Of a stretch of DNA of 64,000 nucleotides, positions 9,391 to 17,991 are shown one piece after another. The DNA lies in assembly GCA_902362805.1 (NCBI GenBank), contig CABIXY010000008.1, positions 31,580 to 95,579 on the forward strand. The letters run 5' to 3'. The notes under the pieces are model-generated. The model did no database searches, was not told the DNA's origin, and worked only from the letters and a program-made list of their open reading frames with translations. The stretch is from Eubacteriaceae bacterium. Its GTDB lineage: Bacteria > Bacillota > Clostridia > Peptostreptococcales > Anaerovoracaceae. The position numbers and the translations under genes were made by a program. Each line of letters begins with the position of its first letter. Positions within the stretch are counted from its first letter, which is position 1.

Positions 9391-10290
9391 ATGAAAAAGA
9401 GATTAACCATCGTTGTAACTTTGCTCCTGCTGACAGCAGCTTTTTCTTTTCCACAGACAGTATCCGCGGCAGCGGTGCCGTATCAAAGCATTACTGCAGA
9501 TTTGGACGGCGTTCCGCGAGAAAAGGTTGGAAACTATTACATCTGGGCAAAGGACACGGTCAACAGCCAGGGCGTTAGAACAGGATCAAAGCTTTTGCTG
9601 TCTAAGGATGGGAAGACGATCAAAACCTTGAAAAGTTTCAAAGGGAAGACAAAGAGCATAACACCGATCATCATAACCAATGGCAGTACGATTTTCTATG
9701 CGGTCAACAATGGCAATGAGACGGGGACGATTTACCAGACGACGTATACAGGAAAAAAACATACAAAAATAACGACTATCAAATTACTGGCGAACGTAGC
9801 GGCATACTATAACGGCAAAATTTATTACAGCCGTGCGACGGATAGCGGATGGTATGATTACAATCTGTATTCTTATAATATCAAAACAAAGAAGACAAAG
9901 CTAGTCAGGAAGCATGTTGTATCGGAAAGTCAATATGGACGTTACTTGACATGTGGTCAAAAAAGATTTGATGTAGAAAACCGGAAACAATATATCATCA
10001 ATCTCAAGACCGGAAAGATGAATCGCTTACCAGATGGAAAGCAGACTCAGGTAGATGGCAAGAAGGTCTACTACTGGAAATACACTTCCTATGACACGTT
10101 GAAGCGGGAACTCAAGGTTTGCTCTTTGACTGGTAAAAATGCGAAGACACTCAAAAAACTGTCAGAAGGAGGCTACCCTTTGTACTTTGGGAGAACTTTT
10201 GCTCGTTTTGATGATACCAAGGAGGGCGTAACTGACTATATCTATGCGGCAGGTGAGACTCTTGACAAGAATACATTGTTGGGAAAATGA
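9391..10290 (+). CDS. Secreted propeller-like protein of unknown function
   Basis: The protein has 299 residues with ribosome site AAGGAGGAGGCATCC, 14 bp after the transglutaminase gene. The signal peptide ends near residue 27 (TVSAAAV). The mature part is a run of short Tyr-rich strands in repeats of roughly 40-45 residues (GKIYYSRATDSGW, GKKVYYWKYTSYD, GNYYIWAKDTVNSQ), as in the beta-propeller-like DUF5050 proteins found beside other clostridial exported proteins. No catalytic motif is visible. It lacks the Fn3-like C-terminus of its neighbours. Function unknown; a ligand-binding role is only a guess. Confidence 0.65.
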   Translation: MKKRLTIVVTLLLLTAAFSFPQTVSAAAVPYQSITADLDGVPREKVGNYYIWAKDTVNSQGVRTGSKLLLSKDGKTIKTLKSFKGKTKSITPIIITNGSTIFYAVNNGNETGTIYQTTYTGKKHTKITTIKLLANVAAYYNGKIYYSRATDSGWYDYNLYSYNIKTKKTKLVRKHVVSESQYGRYLTCGQKRFDVENRKQYIINLKTGKMNRLPDGKQTQVDGKKVYYWKYTSYDTLKRELKVCSLTGKNAKTLKKLSEGGYPLYFGRTFARFDDTKEGVTDYIYAAGETLDKNTLLGK

Positions 10291-10388
10291 GTATCATGGG
10301 CTCCATCGAACATCGGGGAATGTAATTGACATGCTATTTACTAAAGGCAAAGAATATTATAGTGCAGGCTAAGTAGGATGACATGAAA

Positions 10389-10477
10389 ATACGAACCTGA
10401 ATTTGAAAATTAAAGGTACTGTGACCAAGAATAAGATGCGTATTGTATATGATGAGGGAAAGTACGAATGGAAGTGA
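10389..10477 (+). pseudogene. Short coding remnant, C-terminal gene fragment
   Basis: About 29 codons with coding character (NLNLKIKGTVTKNKMRIVYD) run to a stop at 10475-10477, with no start codon or ribosome site. The 300 bp between the propeller-like gene and the toxin-antitoxin pair hold nothing else but a promoter. This looks like the tail of a deleted exported-protein gene. Weakly supported. Confidence 0.25.
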
Positions 10478-10531
10478 CTTTGACAAGAAATTATAATCCC
10501 TATTCAACGATGAATTTTAATGTAAATTATA

Positions 10532-10577
10532 TTGCGATTTTTCTTCAATCTGTATATACTAAGATTAAGAACAGATT
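10532..10577 (+). promoter_or_regulatory. Promoter and possible autoregulatory operator of the TA pair
   Basis: TTGCGA (10532-10537), 17 bp, TATACT (10555-10560). An inverted repeat AATCTGT (10547-10553) / ACAGATT (10571-10577) straddles the -10 box. Antitoxins of the Phd class usually repress their own promoter, so this is a candidate operator (inference). Confidence 0.55.
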
Positions 10578-10590
10578 GGAGGTGCTAAAA

Positions 10591-10914
10591 ATGGTAAAGA
10601 CAACGGAGCTGCTAAAAAGCCTCGTACCGATTACACAGTTTAACCGAGGCCAGGCTTCAAGGATATTTGATCGACTGCACACGGAACCACAACTGATTGT
10701 TTTGAAAAACAATCAGCCTTCTGCGGTGATTTTGTCTCCAATGGAATATGAACGTCTTGCAGAAATTGAAGTGGAGTATAACCTCTTGATGGAAGCAAGC
10801 AGGCGGCTTGCGCAGAGCGCTGACAAACCGACATACTCATTTAGTGAAGTTTTATCTGAGTTTGATATATCTGAGCAGGATCTTAAGGCGGCAGAGGATG
10901 TGGAATTTGAATGA
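10591..10914 (+). CDS. Type II antitoxin, Phd/YefM family
   Basis: The protein has 107 residues from ATG 10591, preceded by TTGGAGGTGCTAAAA; the longer frame from 10468 has no ribosome site and crosses the promoter. The N-terminal half has the Phd/YefM DNA-binding fold: a short helix-strand start (VKTTELLKSLVPITQFNRG), a central LIVLKNNQPSAVILSPMEYE stretch and an acidic flexible tail that would wrap the toxin. It overlaps the toxin by four bases (ATGA), giving coupled translation. Family assignment rests on this motif and on the adjacent RelE-type gene. Confidence 0.85.
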   Translation: MVKTTELLKSLVPITQFNRGQASRIFDRLHTEPQLIVLKNNQPSAVILSPMEYERLAEIEVEYNLLMEASRRLAQSADKPTYSFSEVLSEFDISEQDLKAAEDVEFE

Positions 10915-11240
10915 GTTGGGAAATCGATTTTTTAGAAGACGCAGTGGATGACCTGAGACATTTAGACGGCGCTGTTCGGGTGCAAGTGATCAAAGGAATT
11001 AAACGAGTGAGTAAGAACCCATTACCAACTACAGAGAATGGTTACGGAAAACCGTTAGGCAGTCAGGATGGTGGGAATTTAACAAATCTGCTTAAAATCA
11101 GATTCCGAAACCTGGACATTCGTGTGGTATACAAAATCGAGAGACGCGACTCTGTCATAAGAATAATTATCATATCTGCACGTGCTAACAATCAGGTATA
11201 CAAGGACGCTGCAAAGCGAAGAGGAAAATGCAATTTATGA
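10911..11240 (+). CDS. Type II toxin, RelE/ParE superfamily
   Basis: The protein has 109 residues and starts inside the antitoxin stop (ATGA overlap). The RelE/ParE fold is visible as DFLEDAVDDLRHLDGAVRVQ (two helices), then basic strands KIRFRNLDIRVVYKIERRD and VIRIIIISARANNQVYKDA. RelE members cleave mRNA on the ribosome whereas ParE members poison gyrase. The xRxxYKI-x(n)-I-x-x-x-x-R layout is closer to RelE, but the target cannot be settled by sequence alone. Confidence 0.85.
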   Translation: MSWEIDFLEDAVDDLRHLDGAVRVQVIKGIKRVSKNPLPTTENGYGKPLGSQDGGNLTNLLKIRFRNLDIRVVYKIERRDSVIRIIIISARANNQVYKDAAKRRGKCNL

Positions 11241-11256
11241 TATTGCAGCAGTTAAC

Positions 11257-11291
11257 AGAGCCGCCCTTTGAAACAGACGGCTCCTTTTTAA
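11257..11291 (+). terminator. Terminator of the TA operon
   Basis: GAGCCG (11258-11263) and CGGCTC (11278-11283) form a 6-bp stem followed by CTTTTTAATTT. The next gene is convergent and on the other strand, 23 bp further. Confidence 0.7.
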
Positions 11292-11313
11292 TTTGGAACT
11301 GAGTGACCTGATG

Positions 11314-11691
11314 CTACTGCTGTTCTGCCCCATCCCCTAGCGCATTTACAGGTACCTTAAACGCCTCCAATATGATACGGATGCCTTTGTCTACAATGAC
11401 CAATTGATCAGTTGTCAAGTTATCCAGTTGAGATTCAACTCTAGCAACATCTCTTTTTCCAGAACGCCCTAAGAGCAGATAATCGCAGGACACGCCCAGC
11501 ACTTTGCTCATCTTGATGATGGTGCTGATGGAGGGGCCGGTAATGCCTCTTTCCAGATTTGATACATGTTGTATGGAGAGACCGATTTCTTCTGCAAAGC
11601 GTTCTTGTGTATATGCGGACGCTTCTCGGGCAGCTTTGACTCTTGCCCCTATCTGTTTATTTATTTTTCTCTTTTGATTTTTGTCAATCAT
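11314..11691 (-). CDS. XRE-family HTH transcriptional regulator
   Basis: The protein has 125 residues. A helix-turn-helix covers about residues 14-70, with YTQERFAEEIGLSIQHVSNL as the turn and recognition helix and VLGVSCDYLLLG as the usual end of the domain. The C-terminal 50 residues (QLDNLTTDQLVIVDKGIRII) form a helical, probably dimerising tail. The ribosome site on the minus strand reads AAGAGGTGAAAAGAG before ATG. It faces the toxin-antitoxin genes and could be a stand-alone repressor; no target is evident. Confidence 0.85.
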   Translation of the reverse strand: MIDKNQKRKINKQIGARVKAAREASAYTQERFAEEIGLSIQHVSNLERGITGPSISTIIKMSKVLGVSCDYLLLGRSGKRDVARVESQLDNLTTDQLVIVDKGIRIILEAFKVPVNALGDGAEQQ

Positions 11692-11946
11692 CTCTTTTCA
11701 CCTCTTAAGCCCATTCTATGAAAAAATCATTTCGTAATACTGTGATAGTTCTAGTTTATACAATTAATGAGTCTATATTAGGGGGATTTATCATAATACA
11801 ATAAACCAAATTTCGTTGAAAACGATGTGCTTATGATGGTACATGGGTCAAAGGCGAAAGTTAGAACCCCTTTTTAATTATCGGCAAAGGTTGCCGCCTG
11901 GTTACACAGCTGGGCATCCGGCAGAGCATGTCATCTCAGCGACCCA

Positions 11947-12487
11947 GTTACGCAACCGGTCCGTCTGGCGAGGCACCTGCGTAACGAAAACAGTGAAATC
12001 CAGCAAATCTGCGTAACAGGCCCGCCATCTGAGCCACTCAGTTACGCAACCGGTCCGTCCGGCGAGGCACCTGCGTAACGAAAACAGTGAAATCCAGCAA
12101 ATCTGCGTAACAGGCCCGCCATCTGAGCCACTCAGTTACGCAACCGGTCCGTCTGGCGAGGCACCTGCGTAACGAAAACAGTGAAATCCAGCAAATCTGC
12201 GTAACAAGCCCGCCATCTGTGCCACTCAGTTACGCAACTGGTCCGTCCGGCGAGGCACCTGCGTAACGAAAACAGTGAAATCCGGCATATCTGCGTAACA
12301 GGCCCGCCATCTGTGCCACTCAGTTACGCAATCAGTCCGTCTGGCGAGGCACCTGCGTAACGAAAACAGTGAAATCCGGCAAATCTGCGTAACAGGCCCG
12401 CCATCTGAGCCACTCAGTTACGCAACCGGTCCGTCTGGCGAGGCACCTGCGTAACGAAAACAGTGAAATCCGGCATATCTGCGTAAC
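11947..12487. repeat. 94-bp tandem repeat array with nested TGCGTAAC palindromes
   Basis: Units begin at 11947, 12041, 12135, 12229, 12323 and 12417, each exactly 94 bp apart; the last is partial (about 70 bp), giving about 5.8 copies that differ at few positions. Each unit holds GTTACGCA (positions 1-8) and two copies of its reverse complement TGCGTAAC (32-39 and 64-71), so every 23-bp spacer is flanked by inverted 8-mers. A degenerate part-copy lies just before (about 11890-11946). A short open frame on the minus strand over the array is a by-product of the repeat period. A related TGCGTAAC-spacer-GTTAC motif occurs at 46793-46825. Confidence 0.95.
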
Positions 12488-12612
12488 TGCGTGAGGGTCA
12501 GCCGCACATCGACGGTCAAAGCCTGCGCAAGCCACTACCAGCAGAGGTCTTCTGATGCAGACTGCACCGCTGAAATCCCGCGCGTTTTCCGCGAATTCCA
12601 ATCAACGAACTA

Positions 12613-12641
12613 TTGATAAAATACTGCAAAAATGGTAAAAT
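12613..12641 (+). promoter_or_regulatory. Promoter of the acyl-CoA synthetase operon
   Basis: TTGATA (12613-12618), 17 bp, TAAAAT (12636-12641). The stretch from 12488 to 12612 between the repeat array and this promoter shows nothing recognisable. Confidence 0.6.
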
Positions 12642-12684
12642 ATCTTATTAACGACTAATGATCAAAAGGAAAGAAGAATTAATC

Positions 12685-15600
12685 ATGAATAATGTAAAAT
12701 ATGACGGTGTGTATTATCCGGTGAGGGACGTTTCAGATCTCAAGGATATGATTGCGAAAAGCGCAGAACTGTTTAAAGACCGCCCTGCTTATCTGCAGAA
12801 AGATAAACCGGGCGGAACTTTTCAGCCGCTTACCTATGGGGAGTTTAAGGAGAAGTTAGACGCTCTGGGAACCAGGCTCATGGATTTGGGACTGGCTGGA
12901 AAAAAGATTGCAGTGATTGGCGAAAGCTGTTACCAATGGCTTTTGACCTATTTTGCAACAGTATGCGGTGTCGGCGTTATTGTACCGCTAGACAAGAACC
13001 TTCCGCCAGAAGAACTGAAAAACTTAGTAAAGCGATCCGGTGCCAGTGCGCTGGTTTACACAAAACGCTCGGAAAAGAGCATCAAAGGACTCTTCGAGGA
13101 GCGTTTTGATTTAGAGTATTTTATTTCTATGGGGGAAGACGAGCATACAGACGAATATCTATCCATGGATAAGTTGATAGAAGAAGGCCAGAAACTTTTG
13201 AAGGAAGGCATCCGCGATTTTGTAGATGCAGAAATAGACCCTGAACAGATGGCGACTTTGATGTACACTTCTGGTACGACCGGTCTGTCTAAAGGTGTCA
13301 TGCTGTCCCACAAAAACATCGTAGCCAACGTCTACAACATGTCGAAGCTGGTTCATATCCCAGAGGGCGGCATCGTTTTGTCCATACTGCCAATCCATCA
13401 CGCGTACGAGTTTACCTGCAGCATTTGCACTACTTTCTATCAGGGGCAGACTGTGGCAATCTGCGAGGGCATCAAATATATTCAGAAGAATATGATTGAA
13501 TCAAAGGCCAATATCGTGTTGGGCGTGCCTCTCGTATTTGAAAAAATGTACAAGGGCATGTGGAAGCAGGCGGAGAGCAGAGGCGAGGCCGAGAAGCTGA
13601 GAAAGGCGATCGATCTCTCTAGAAAACTGAAGCTGTATAATAATCAAAAACTGATGAAGAAGCTTTTCAAAGCGATTCATCAGAACTTTGGCAACAACAT
13701 CACGCTCTTCATCGCTGGCGGTGCGGCCATAGACCCGAAGGTCATCGAGGATTTCGAGGCTATGGGTCTGCCGATGATGCAAGGCTATGGAATGAGCGAG
13801 AATGCGCCGATTATTGCAGTCAATCAGGACAGGTATAGCAAAGCGGCTTCCGTCGGAAAACCGATGCCGCAGACAGAAGTGAAAATTGTCAATCCTGACG
13901 AAGACGGAATTGGAGAAGTGGCCTGCAAGGGACCATCCGTGATGATGGGCTATTACGACAATCCAGAGGCCACAGCAGAAGTGCTCAGAGATGGCTGGCT
14001 CTATACCGGCGATTTGGGTTATTTTGACGAGGATGGATTTCTCTATCTGACAGGAAGGAAGAAGACCGTCATCGTGACCAAAGGCGGCAAGAATATCTTC
14101 CCAGAAGAAGTGGAAGCTGTTTTGATGGAAAACGAGCTGATTCAGGAAGTCGTCGTCTATGGTGTTGCAGATGAGAAGGTCGGCAACGTGATGGTTACTG
14201 CGGACATTTATCCCAACTATCCGCTTCTGCAGGAACAGCAGGGCGACATGAACAGCAGTGATGTTTATCATTTTTATAAGAAAATCGTAGACGAAGCCAA
14301 CGAGACGATGCCCGCATATAAGAATGTAAAGCGAATCAATATCAGAGCGACGGAATTTGACAAGACAACCACCGGCAAAATCAAGCGCTACGGAAACAAG
14401 ACCGAGAATAACGCCGGGAAAGAGGAGACAATGAATTATCAGGAAATAAAAACAATGGATATAAAACGTGCTAAGGCGTTTGCTAAAGCATTAGAAGATA
14501 GTAAAGATCCTTATGTAAGATACAAAACCAGCAGACCGATAACGGATATCAAGCATATGTTTGAGACCAGCGTAGAAGCCTATGGAGATAACGTAGCTTT
14601 CATGCAGAAGTTTGAAAAAGATCAGCCATACAGGTCGATCACGTACAGACAGGCCCTGGCCGATGTCAACGGATTGGGCACTGCGCTGATCAACAGGGGA
14701 CTGAAGAACAAACGAATCGGGATCATCGGGGAGACTTGCTACCAGTGGGAATCCAGCTATCTGGCAACCCTCAACGGAACCGGAATCGTCGTGCCTTTGG
14801 ACAAAGAGCTGAGCGCTAAGGAACTGGAGCACCTGATTATCGAAGCAGAGGTATCTTGCGTCATCTTCGGCAAGAAGTTCGAAAAAATATTCAAAGAGAT
14901 GAAGGACAGCGAAAACACGCCGCTGAAGCTTCTCGTAAATTTTGATACAAAGGAACATCAAGATGACATTCTTTCCTGGAGTGCCTTAGTAGAAGAAGGA
15001 AAGAACCAGGTAGCGCAGGGTGACAGACAATTTCTCGATGCAGAGATCATCGCAGATGATATGAGTGTTTTGCTGTTCACTTCCGGAACGACAGGCATGG
15101 CTAAGGCTGTCATGTTATCCCACAGAAATCTGGCGGAGGATTTGATGGCCGCACCGACCATCCTCAACGTGAATACTTGGGATATCTTCTTCTCAGTGCT
15201 GCCAGTGCATCACACCTATGAGTGCACTTGTGCATTTTTGATGCCGCTGTACAAAGGCGCTGCGATCGCATATTGCCAGGGACTTAAATATATCACCAAG
15301 AACTTGGAGGAAGTACAGCCTACTATGATTCTGGGTGTGCCGGTTCTGATCGAGACGCTTTATAAGAAGATCTGGAAAAATGTCAGGGCACAGGGCAAGG
15401 AGAAACTCCTTACCAGGCTTCTGGCCATGAATAGAAAGACCAAGAAAATTGGACTGGATATCAGCAAGCCGTTTACAAAAGAGATTCTGGCAGTGTTCGG
15501 CGGCAGAATGAGAGTCATCATCTCCGGCGGCGCAGCCATTGATCCTGCAATCCTGCAGTTCTTCAACGATATTGGCATCATTGCCGTGCAGGGTTATGGT

Positions 15601-16242
15601 TTGACAGAGTGCTCGCCGATGGCGGCTTTGAATCCAGATGTGCCGAAGGACATGCGAAATACTTCCGTAGGACATCTGCTGCCTGGCATGGAAGTAAAAG
15701 TCATCGATAAAGATGAAAACGGCATCGGCGAAATCTGTTTTAAAGGCGGCAACGTCATGATGGGTTATTACAAGAATCCAGAGGCGACAGCAGAGGTACT
15801 GAAGGACGGCTGGTTCTATACTGGTGATCTGGGTTATGTAGATAACGAAGACTTCATATATATTACAGGAAGAAAGAAAAATGTCATTATCACCAAGAAC
15901 GGCAAGAACGTATTCCCAGAGGAACTGGAATACCTTCTCGGCAAAATCCCATACATCGCAGAGAGCATGGTATGGGGAGCAGATGGGGAAGACGGTTCTA
16001 ACGATACGTCCATCGTGGCTACTGTAACCTTAGATGCAGAAGAAGTTGTAGAAACCCTTGGTGAGGATTATACGGAGGAACAGGCGAGAGACTTGATCTG
16101 GGAAGAAGTAGATAAGATCAACGAAGACCTCGCATACTATAAAAAAATCAAGAAGGTAAAGATCAGAAAAGAGGACTTTGAGAAAACCACAGGAAAGAAG
16201 ATTAAACGATTTGTAGATTCCAACAAGGAGGAAAGCAAGTGA
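12685..16242 (+). CDS. Double-length AMP-forming acyl-CoA synthetase (two tandem adenylation domains)
   Basis: The protein has 1185 residues from ATG 12685 (AGGAAAGAAG precedes it; ATG 12658 is an alternative). Two complete adenylate-forming enzymes are fused, at about residues 1-575 and 585-1185. Each has the P-loop (YTSGTTGLSKGVMLSHKN; FTSGTTGMAKAVMLSHRN), the YTGDLGY motif, GRKKxVIxTKxGKNxFPEE and a C-terminal catalytic Lys (TTTGKIKR; TTGKKIKR). The family activates long-chain fatty acids to acyl-AMP and acyl-CoA in the cytoplasm. The second P-loop has KAV where the first has KGV. At the joint, AAGAGGAGACA precedes an in-frame ATG at 14431, which looks like a retained ribosome site of a once separate gene. 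The racemase-like gene follows, coupled. Substrates unknown. Confidence 0.85.
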   Translation: MNNVKYDGVYYPVRDVSDLKDMIAKSAELFKDRPAYLQKDKPGGTFQPLTYGEFKEKLDALGTRLMDLGLAGKKIAVIGESCYQWLLTYFATVCGVGVIVPLDKNLPPEELKNLVKRSGASALVYTKRSEKSIKGLFEERFDLEYFISMGEDEHTDEYLSMDKLIEEGQKLLKEGIRDFVDAEIDPEQMATLMYTSGTTGLSKGVMLSHKNIVANVYNMSKLVHIPEGGIVLSILPIHHAYEFTCSICTTFYQGQTVAICEGIKYIQKNMIESKANIVLGVPLVFEKMYKGMWKQAESRGEAEKLRKAIDLSRKLKLYNNQKLMKKLFKAIHQNFGNNITLFIAGGAAIDPKVIEDFEAMGLPMMQGYGMSENAPIIAVNQDRYSKAASVGKPMPQTEVKIVNPDEDGIGEVACKGPSVMMGYYDNPEATAEVLRDGWLYTGDLGYFDEDGFLYLTGRKKTVIVTKGGKNIFPEEVEAVLMENELIQEVVVYGVADEKVGNVMVTADIYPNYPLLQEQQGDMNSSDVYHFYKKIVDEANETMPAYKNVKRINIRATEFDKTTTGKIKRYGNKTENNAGKEETMNYQEIKTMDIKRAKAFAKALEDSKDPYVRYKTSRPITDIKHMFETSVEAYGDNVAFMQKFEKDQPYRSITYRQALADVNGLGTALINRGLKNKRIGIIGETCYQWESSYLATLNGTGIVVPLDKELSAKELEHLIIEAEVSCVIFGKKFEKIFKEMKDSENTPLKLLVNFDTKEHQDDILSWSALVEEGKNQVAQGDRQFLDAEIIADDMSVLLFTSGTTGMAKAVMLSHRNLAEDLMAAPTILNVNTWDIFFSVLPVHHTYECTCAFLMPLYKGAAIAYCQGLKYITKNLEEVQPTMILGVPVLIETLYKKIWKNVRAQGKEKLLTRLLAMNRKTKKIGLDISKPFTKEILAVFGGRMRVIISGGAAIDPAILQFFNDIGIIAVQGYGLTECSPMAALNPDVPKDMRNTSVGHLLPGMEVKVIDKDENGIGEICFKGGNVMMGYYKNPEATAEVLKDGWFYTGDLGYVDNEDFIYITGRKKNVIITKNGKNVFPEELEYLLGKIPYIAESMVWGADGEDGSNDTSIVATVTLDAEEVVETLGEDYTEEQARDLIWEEVDKINEDLAYYKKIKKVKIRKEDFEKTTGKKIKRFVDSNKEESK

Positions 16243-17351
16243 TGAAGAAGCAGGGTTATCCGAGAGTTGAAATTAATTTGGAATATCTGAAACACAATGT
16301 AGAGTACGTTGTGGGCAAGTGCGCAGAAAAGGGTATCCAGGTTGCTGGCGTCATCAAAGGTACCACAGGGATACCGCAGTGTGTCAAACAGTTTGCAGAC
16401 GGCGGCGTCAAATACATTGCTTCATCCCGATTGGAGCAGTTGCAGGATGCGAAGGATTTTGGCATCGAGAAACCGCTGATGCTGATCAGAATACCGATGC
16501 TCAGTGAAATAGAAGATGTCATCAGACTGACTGATCTTTCGCTGAATAGTGAATTGGAGGTGTTAGAAGCCCTAAATGCCGAGGCCGGCAAGCAGGGGAA
16601 AAAACACAAGGTTATCTTGATGGCCGACCTTGGAGACCTGCGAGAGGGCTTTTGGGATAAAGAAGAGATGGCAGCTGTAGCAGTGAGGGTTGAAAAAGAG
16701 ATGGATAACCTGGAACTTGCCGGTGTTGGAACCAATGTAGGCTGCTATGGCTCCATTCTGGCGACAGAAGAAAAGCTTGATGAACTAGTTGCTATTGCCG
16801 AAAAGATTGAAGAATGTATTGACAGACGATTGGAATTCATCTCTGGCGGCGCGACATCCAGCTTTATGAGAGTGATCGACGGTGATATCCCAGAAAGGGT
16901 CAATTTCCTTCGAATTGGCGAAGGCATTCTCCTGGCGAGAGACCTGGAACTCTTCTACGGATATGATATGAGTGAAATGCACCAGGATGTTTATACCTTG
17001 AAGGCGGAAGTCATAGAGGTTAAAGATAAGCCGTCTCATCCAGTAGGGGAGATTGCGGTGGATGCCTTTGGCCATACGCCGGAATATGTGGACAGGGGAA
17101 TTCGCCGAAGGGCACTTCTGGCCATCGGTAAAGTTGACTACGGCAGCATCGACGAGATTTTCCCGCAGGATGAAGGCGTGGAAATCCTCGGTGCATCCAG
17201 CGATCATACCATATTAGATATTGAAGATGCAAAGAGAGATTTCAAAGTTGGGGATATTGTATCCTTTGGAATCAATTACGCGTCAGTGGTATATGTTACC
17301 AACTGCCGCAATGTGCAGATAGTATATAACACTCTGCCCAACAAGCAGTAG
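16242..17351 (+). CDS. PLP-dependent alanine/ornithine racemase family protein
   Basis: The protein has 369 residues from ATG 16242 (GTG 16239 is one codon upstream); AAGGAGG lies 10 bp before and the start overlaps the stop of the synthetase gene. The alanine racemase N-terminal barrel is clear, with the PLP lysine in GVIKGTTG near residue 37, the VEINLEYLKHNVEYV opening, and ILMADLGDLREGFW and RIGEGILLARDL phosphate-site segments. The sequence is closer to ornithine racemases of amino-acid-fermenting clostridia than to cell-wall Alr. Racemisation of an amino acid in a fermentative or D-amino-acid path is likely; the substrate is uncertain. Confidence 0.8.
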   Translation: MKKQGYPRVEINLEYLKHNVEYVVGKCAEKGIQVAGVIKGTTGIPQCVKQFADGGVKYIASSRLEQLQDAKDFGIEKPLMLIRIPMLSEIEDVIRLTDLSLNSELEVLEALNAEAGKQGKKHKVILMADLGDLREGFWDKEEMAAVAVRVEKEMDNLELAGVGTNVGCYGSILATEEKLDELVAIAEKIEECIDRRLEFISGGATSSFMRVIDGDIPERVNFLRIGEGILLARDLELFYGYDMSEMHQDVYTLKAEVIEVKDKPSHPVGEIAVDAFGHTPEYVDRGIRRRALLAIGKVDYGSIDEIFPQDEGVEILGASSDHTILDIEDAKRDFKVGDIVSFGINYASVVYVTNCRNVQIVYNTLPNKQ

Positions 17352-17377
17352 GCGAGTTGTTAGGCAGAGCTTATGCT

Positions 17378-17411
17378 GAAAATCCCCGAATCTGCGATTC
17401 GGCTGGATTTT
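17378..17411 (+). terminator. Intrinsic terminator after the racemase gene
   Basis: The nearly perfect inverted repeat AAAATCC-CCGAATC / GATTCGG-GGATTTT has loop TGC, and its 3' arm ends in TTTT. Confidence 0.75.
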
Positions 17412-17427
17412 GTCGCACGTGTAAACA

Positions 17428-17456
17428 TTGACAAATGCCCATTTGTAGAGTATAAT
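17428..17456 (+). promoter_or_regulatory. Consensus sigma-A promoter of greA-lysS
   Basis: TTGACA (17428-17433), 17 bp, TATAAT (17451-17456): a perfect vegetative promoter 40 bp before the greA start codon. Confidence 0.9.
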
Positions 17457-17495
17457 ACGCGGGACGAAGGGCATTACCTGAAAGGAGATTAAGAT

Positions 17496-17975
17496 ATGTC
17501 AGAAGAAATACTTCTAACCCAGGAGGGTTACGATAAGCTGGAAGCGGAGAGAGACGAACTCGTTTCCGTCAGACGAAAGGAAGTTTCCGAAAGATTAAAG
17601 GAAGCGATTTCCTATGGAGACCTTTCTGAGAATGCGGAGTATGATGCAGCGAAAAACGAGCAGGCGGAACTGGAAGAGAGAATTCATAAACTGGAAACCA
17701 TGATGAGGAATGCGAAGATCATCAACGAAGACGAAGTCTCAGGCGACCAGGTAAACGTCGGTCTTAAAGTGAGAGTAAAAGATACAGGCAGCGGTGAAGA
17801 GCAGGAGTTCGTCATCGTCGGTTCCACAGAGGCGGATCCTTTTGCAGAGCCAGCAAAGATTTCCAACGAGTCACTGGTTGGACAGAATCTTTTAGGAAAA
17901 CGAATTGGAGAAGTGGTCGAGATATTAGTTCCAGACGGAGCATTACAATATAGAATAGAAGAAATCAGCAAGTAA
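17496..17975 (+). CDS. greA: Transcription elongation factor GreA
   Basis: The protein has 159 residues, the usual family length. Residues 1-75 form the antiparallel coiled coil (LTQEGYDKLEAERDELV, GDLSENAEYDAAKNEQ), whose acidic tip enters the RNA polymerase secondary channel to stimulate cleavage of backtracked transcripts. Residues 80-159 are the FKBP-like domain (VGSTEADPFAEPAKISNESL, LLGKRIGEVVEI). Ribosome site AAAGGAGATTAAGAT. It leads the greA-lysS pair common in Clostridia, with lysS 16 bp downstream, under the consensus promoter just upstream. Confidence 0.97.
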   Translation: MSEEILLTQEGYDKLEAERDELVSVRRKEVSERLKEAISYGDLSENAEYDAAKNEQAELEERIHKLETMMRNAKIINEDEVSGDQVNVGLKVRVKDTGSGEEQEFVIVGSTEADPFAEPAKISNESLVGQNLLGKRIGEVVEILVPDGALQYRIEEISK

Positions 17976-17991
17976 GACAAAGGTGGTAGAA

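Noticed and set aside
10389..10477. Functional small gene before the toxin-antitoxin pair
   Set aside because: There is no start codon in frame after the upstream stop and no ribosome site, so it was kept only as a low-confidence remnant.
11947..12487. CRISPR array
   Set aside because: Units are 94 bp with conserved spacers as well as repeats, and no cas genes are present.
12332..12601. An 89-residue open frame on the minus strand over the tandem array
   Set aside because: It exists only because the 94-bp repeat keeps stop codons out of that phase; no ribosome site, and composition follows the repeat.
13501..14271. A 256-residue minus-strand frame inside the acyl-CoA synthetase gene
   Set aside because: His-rich antisense shadow of a conserved enzyme; no ribosome site or recognised domain.
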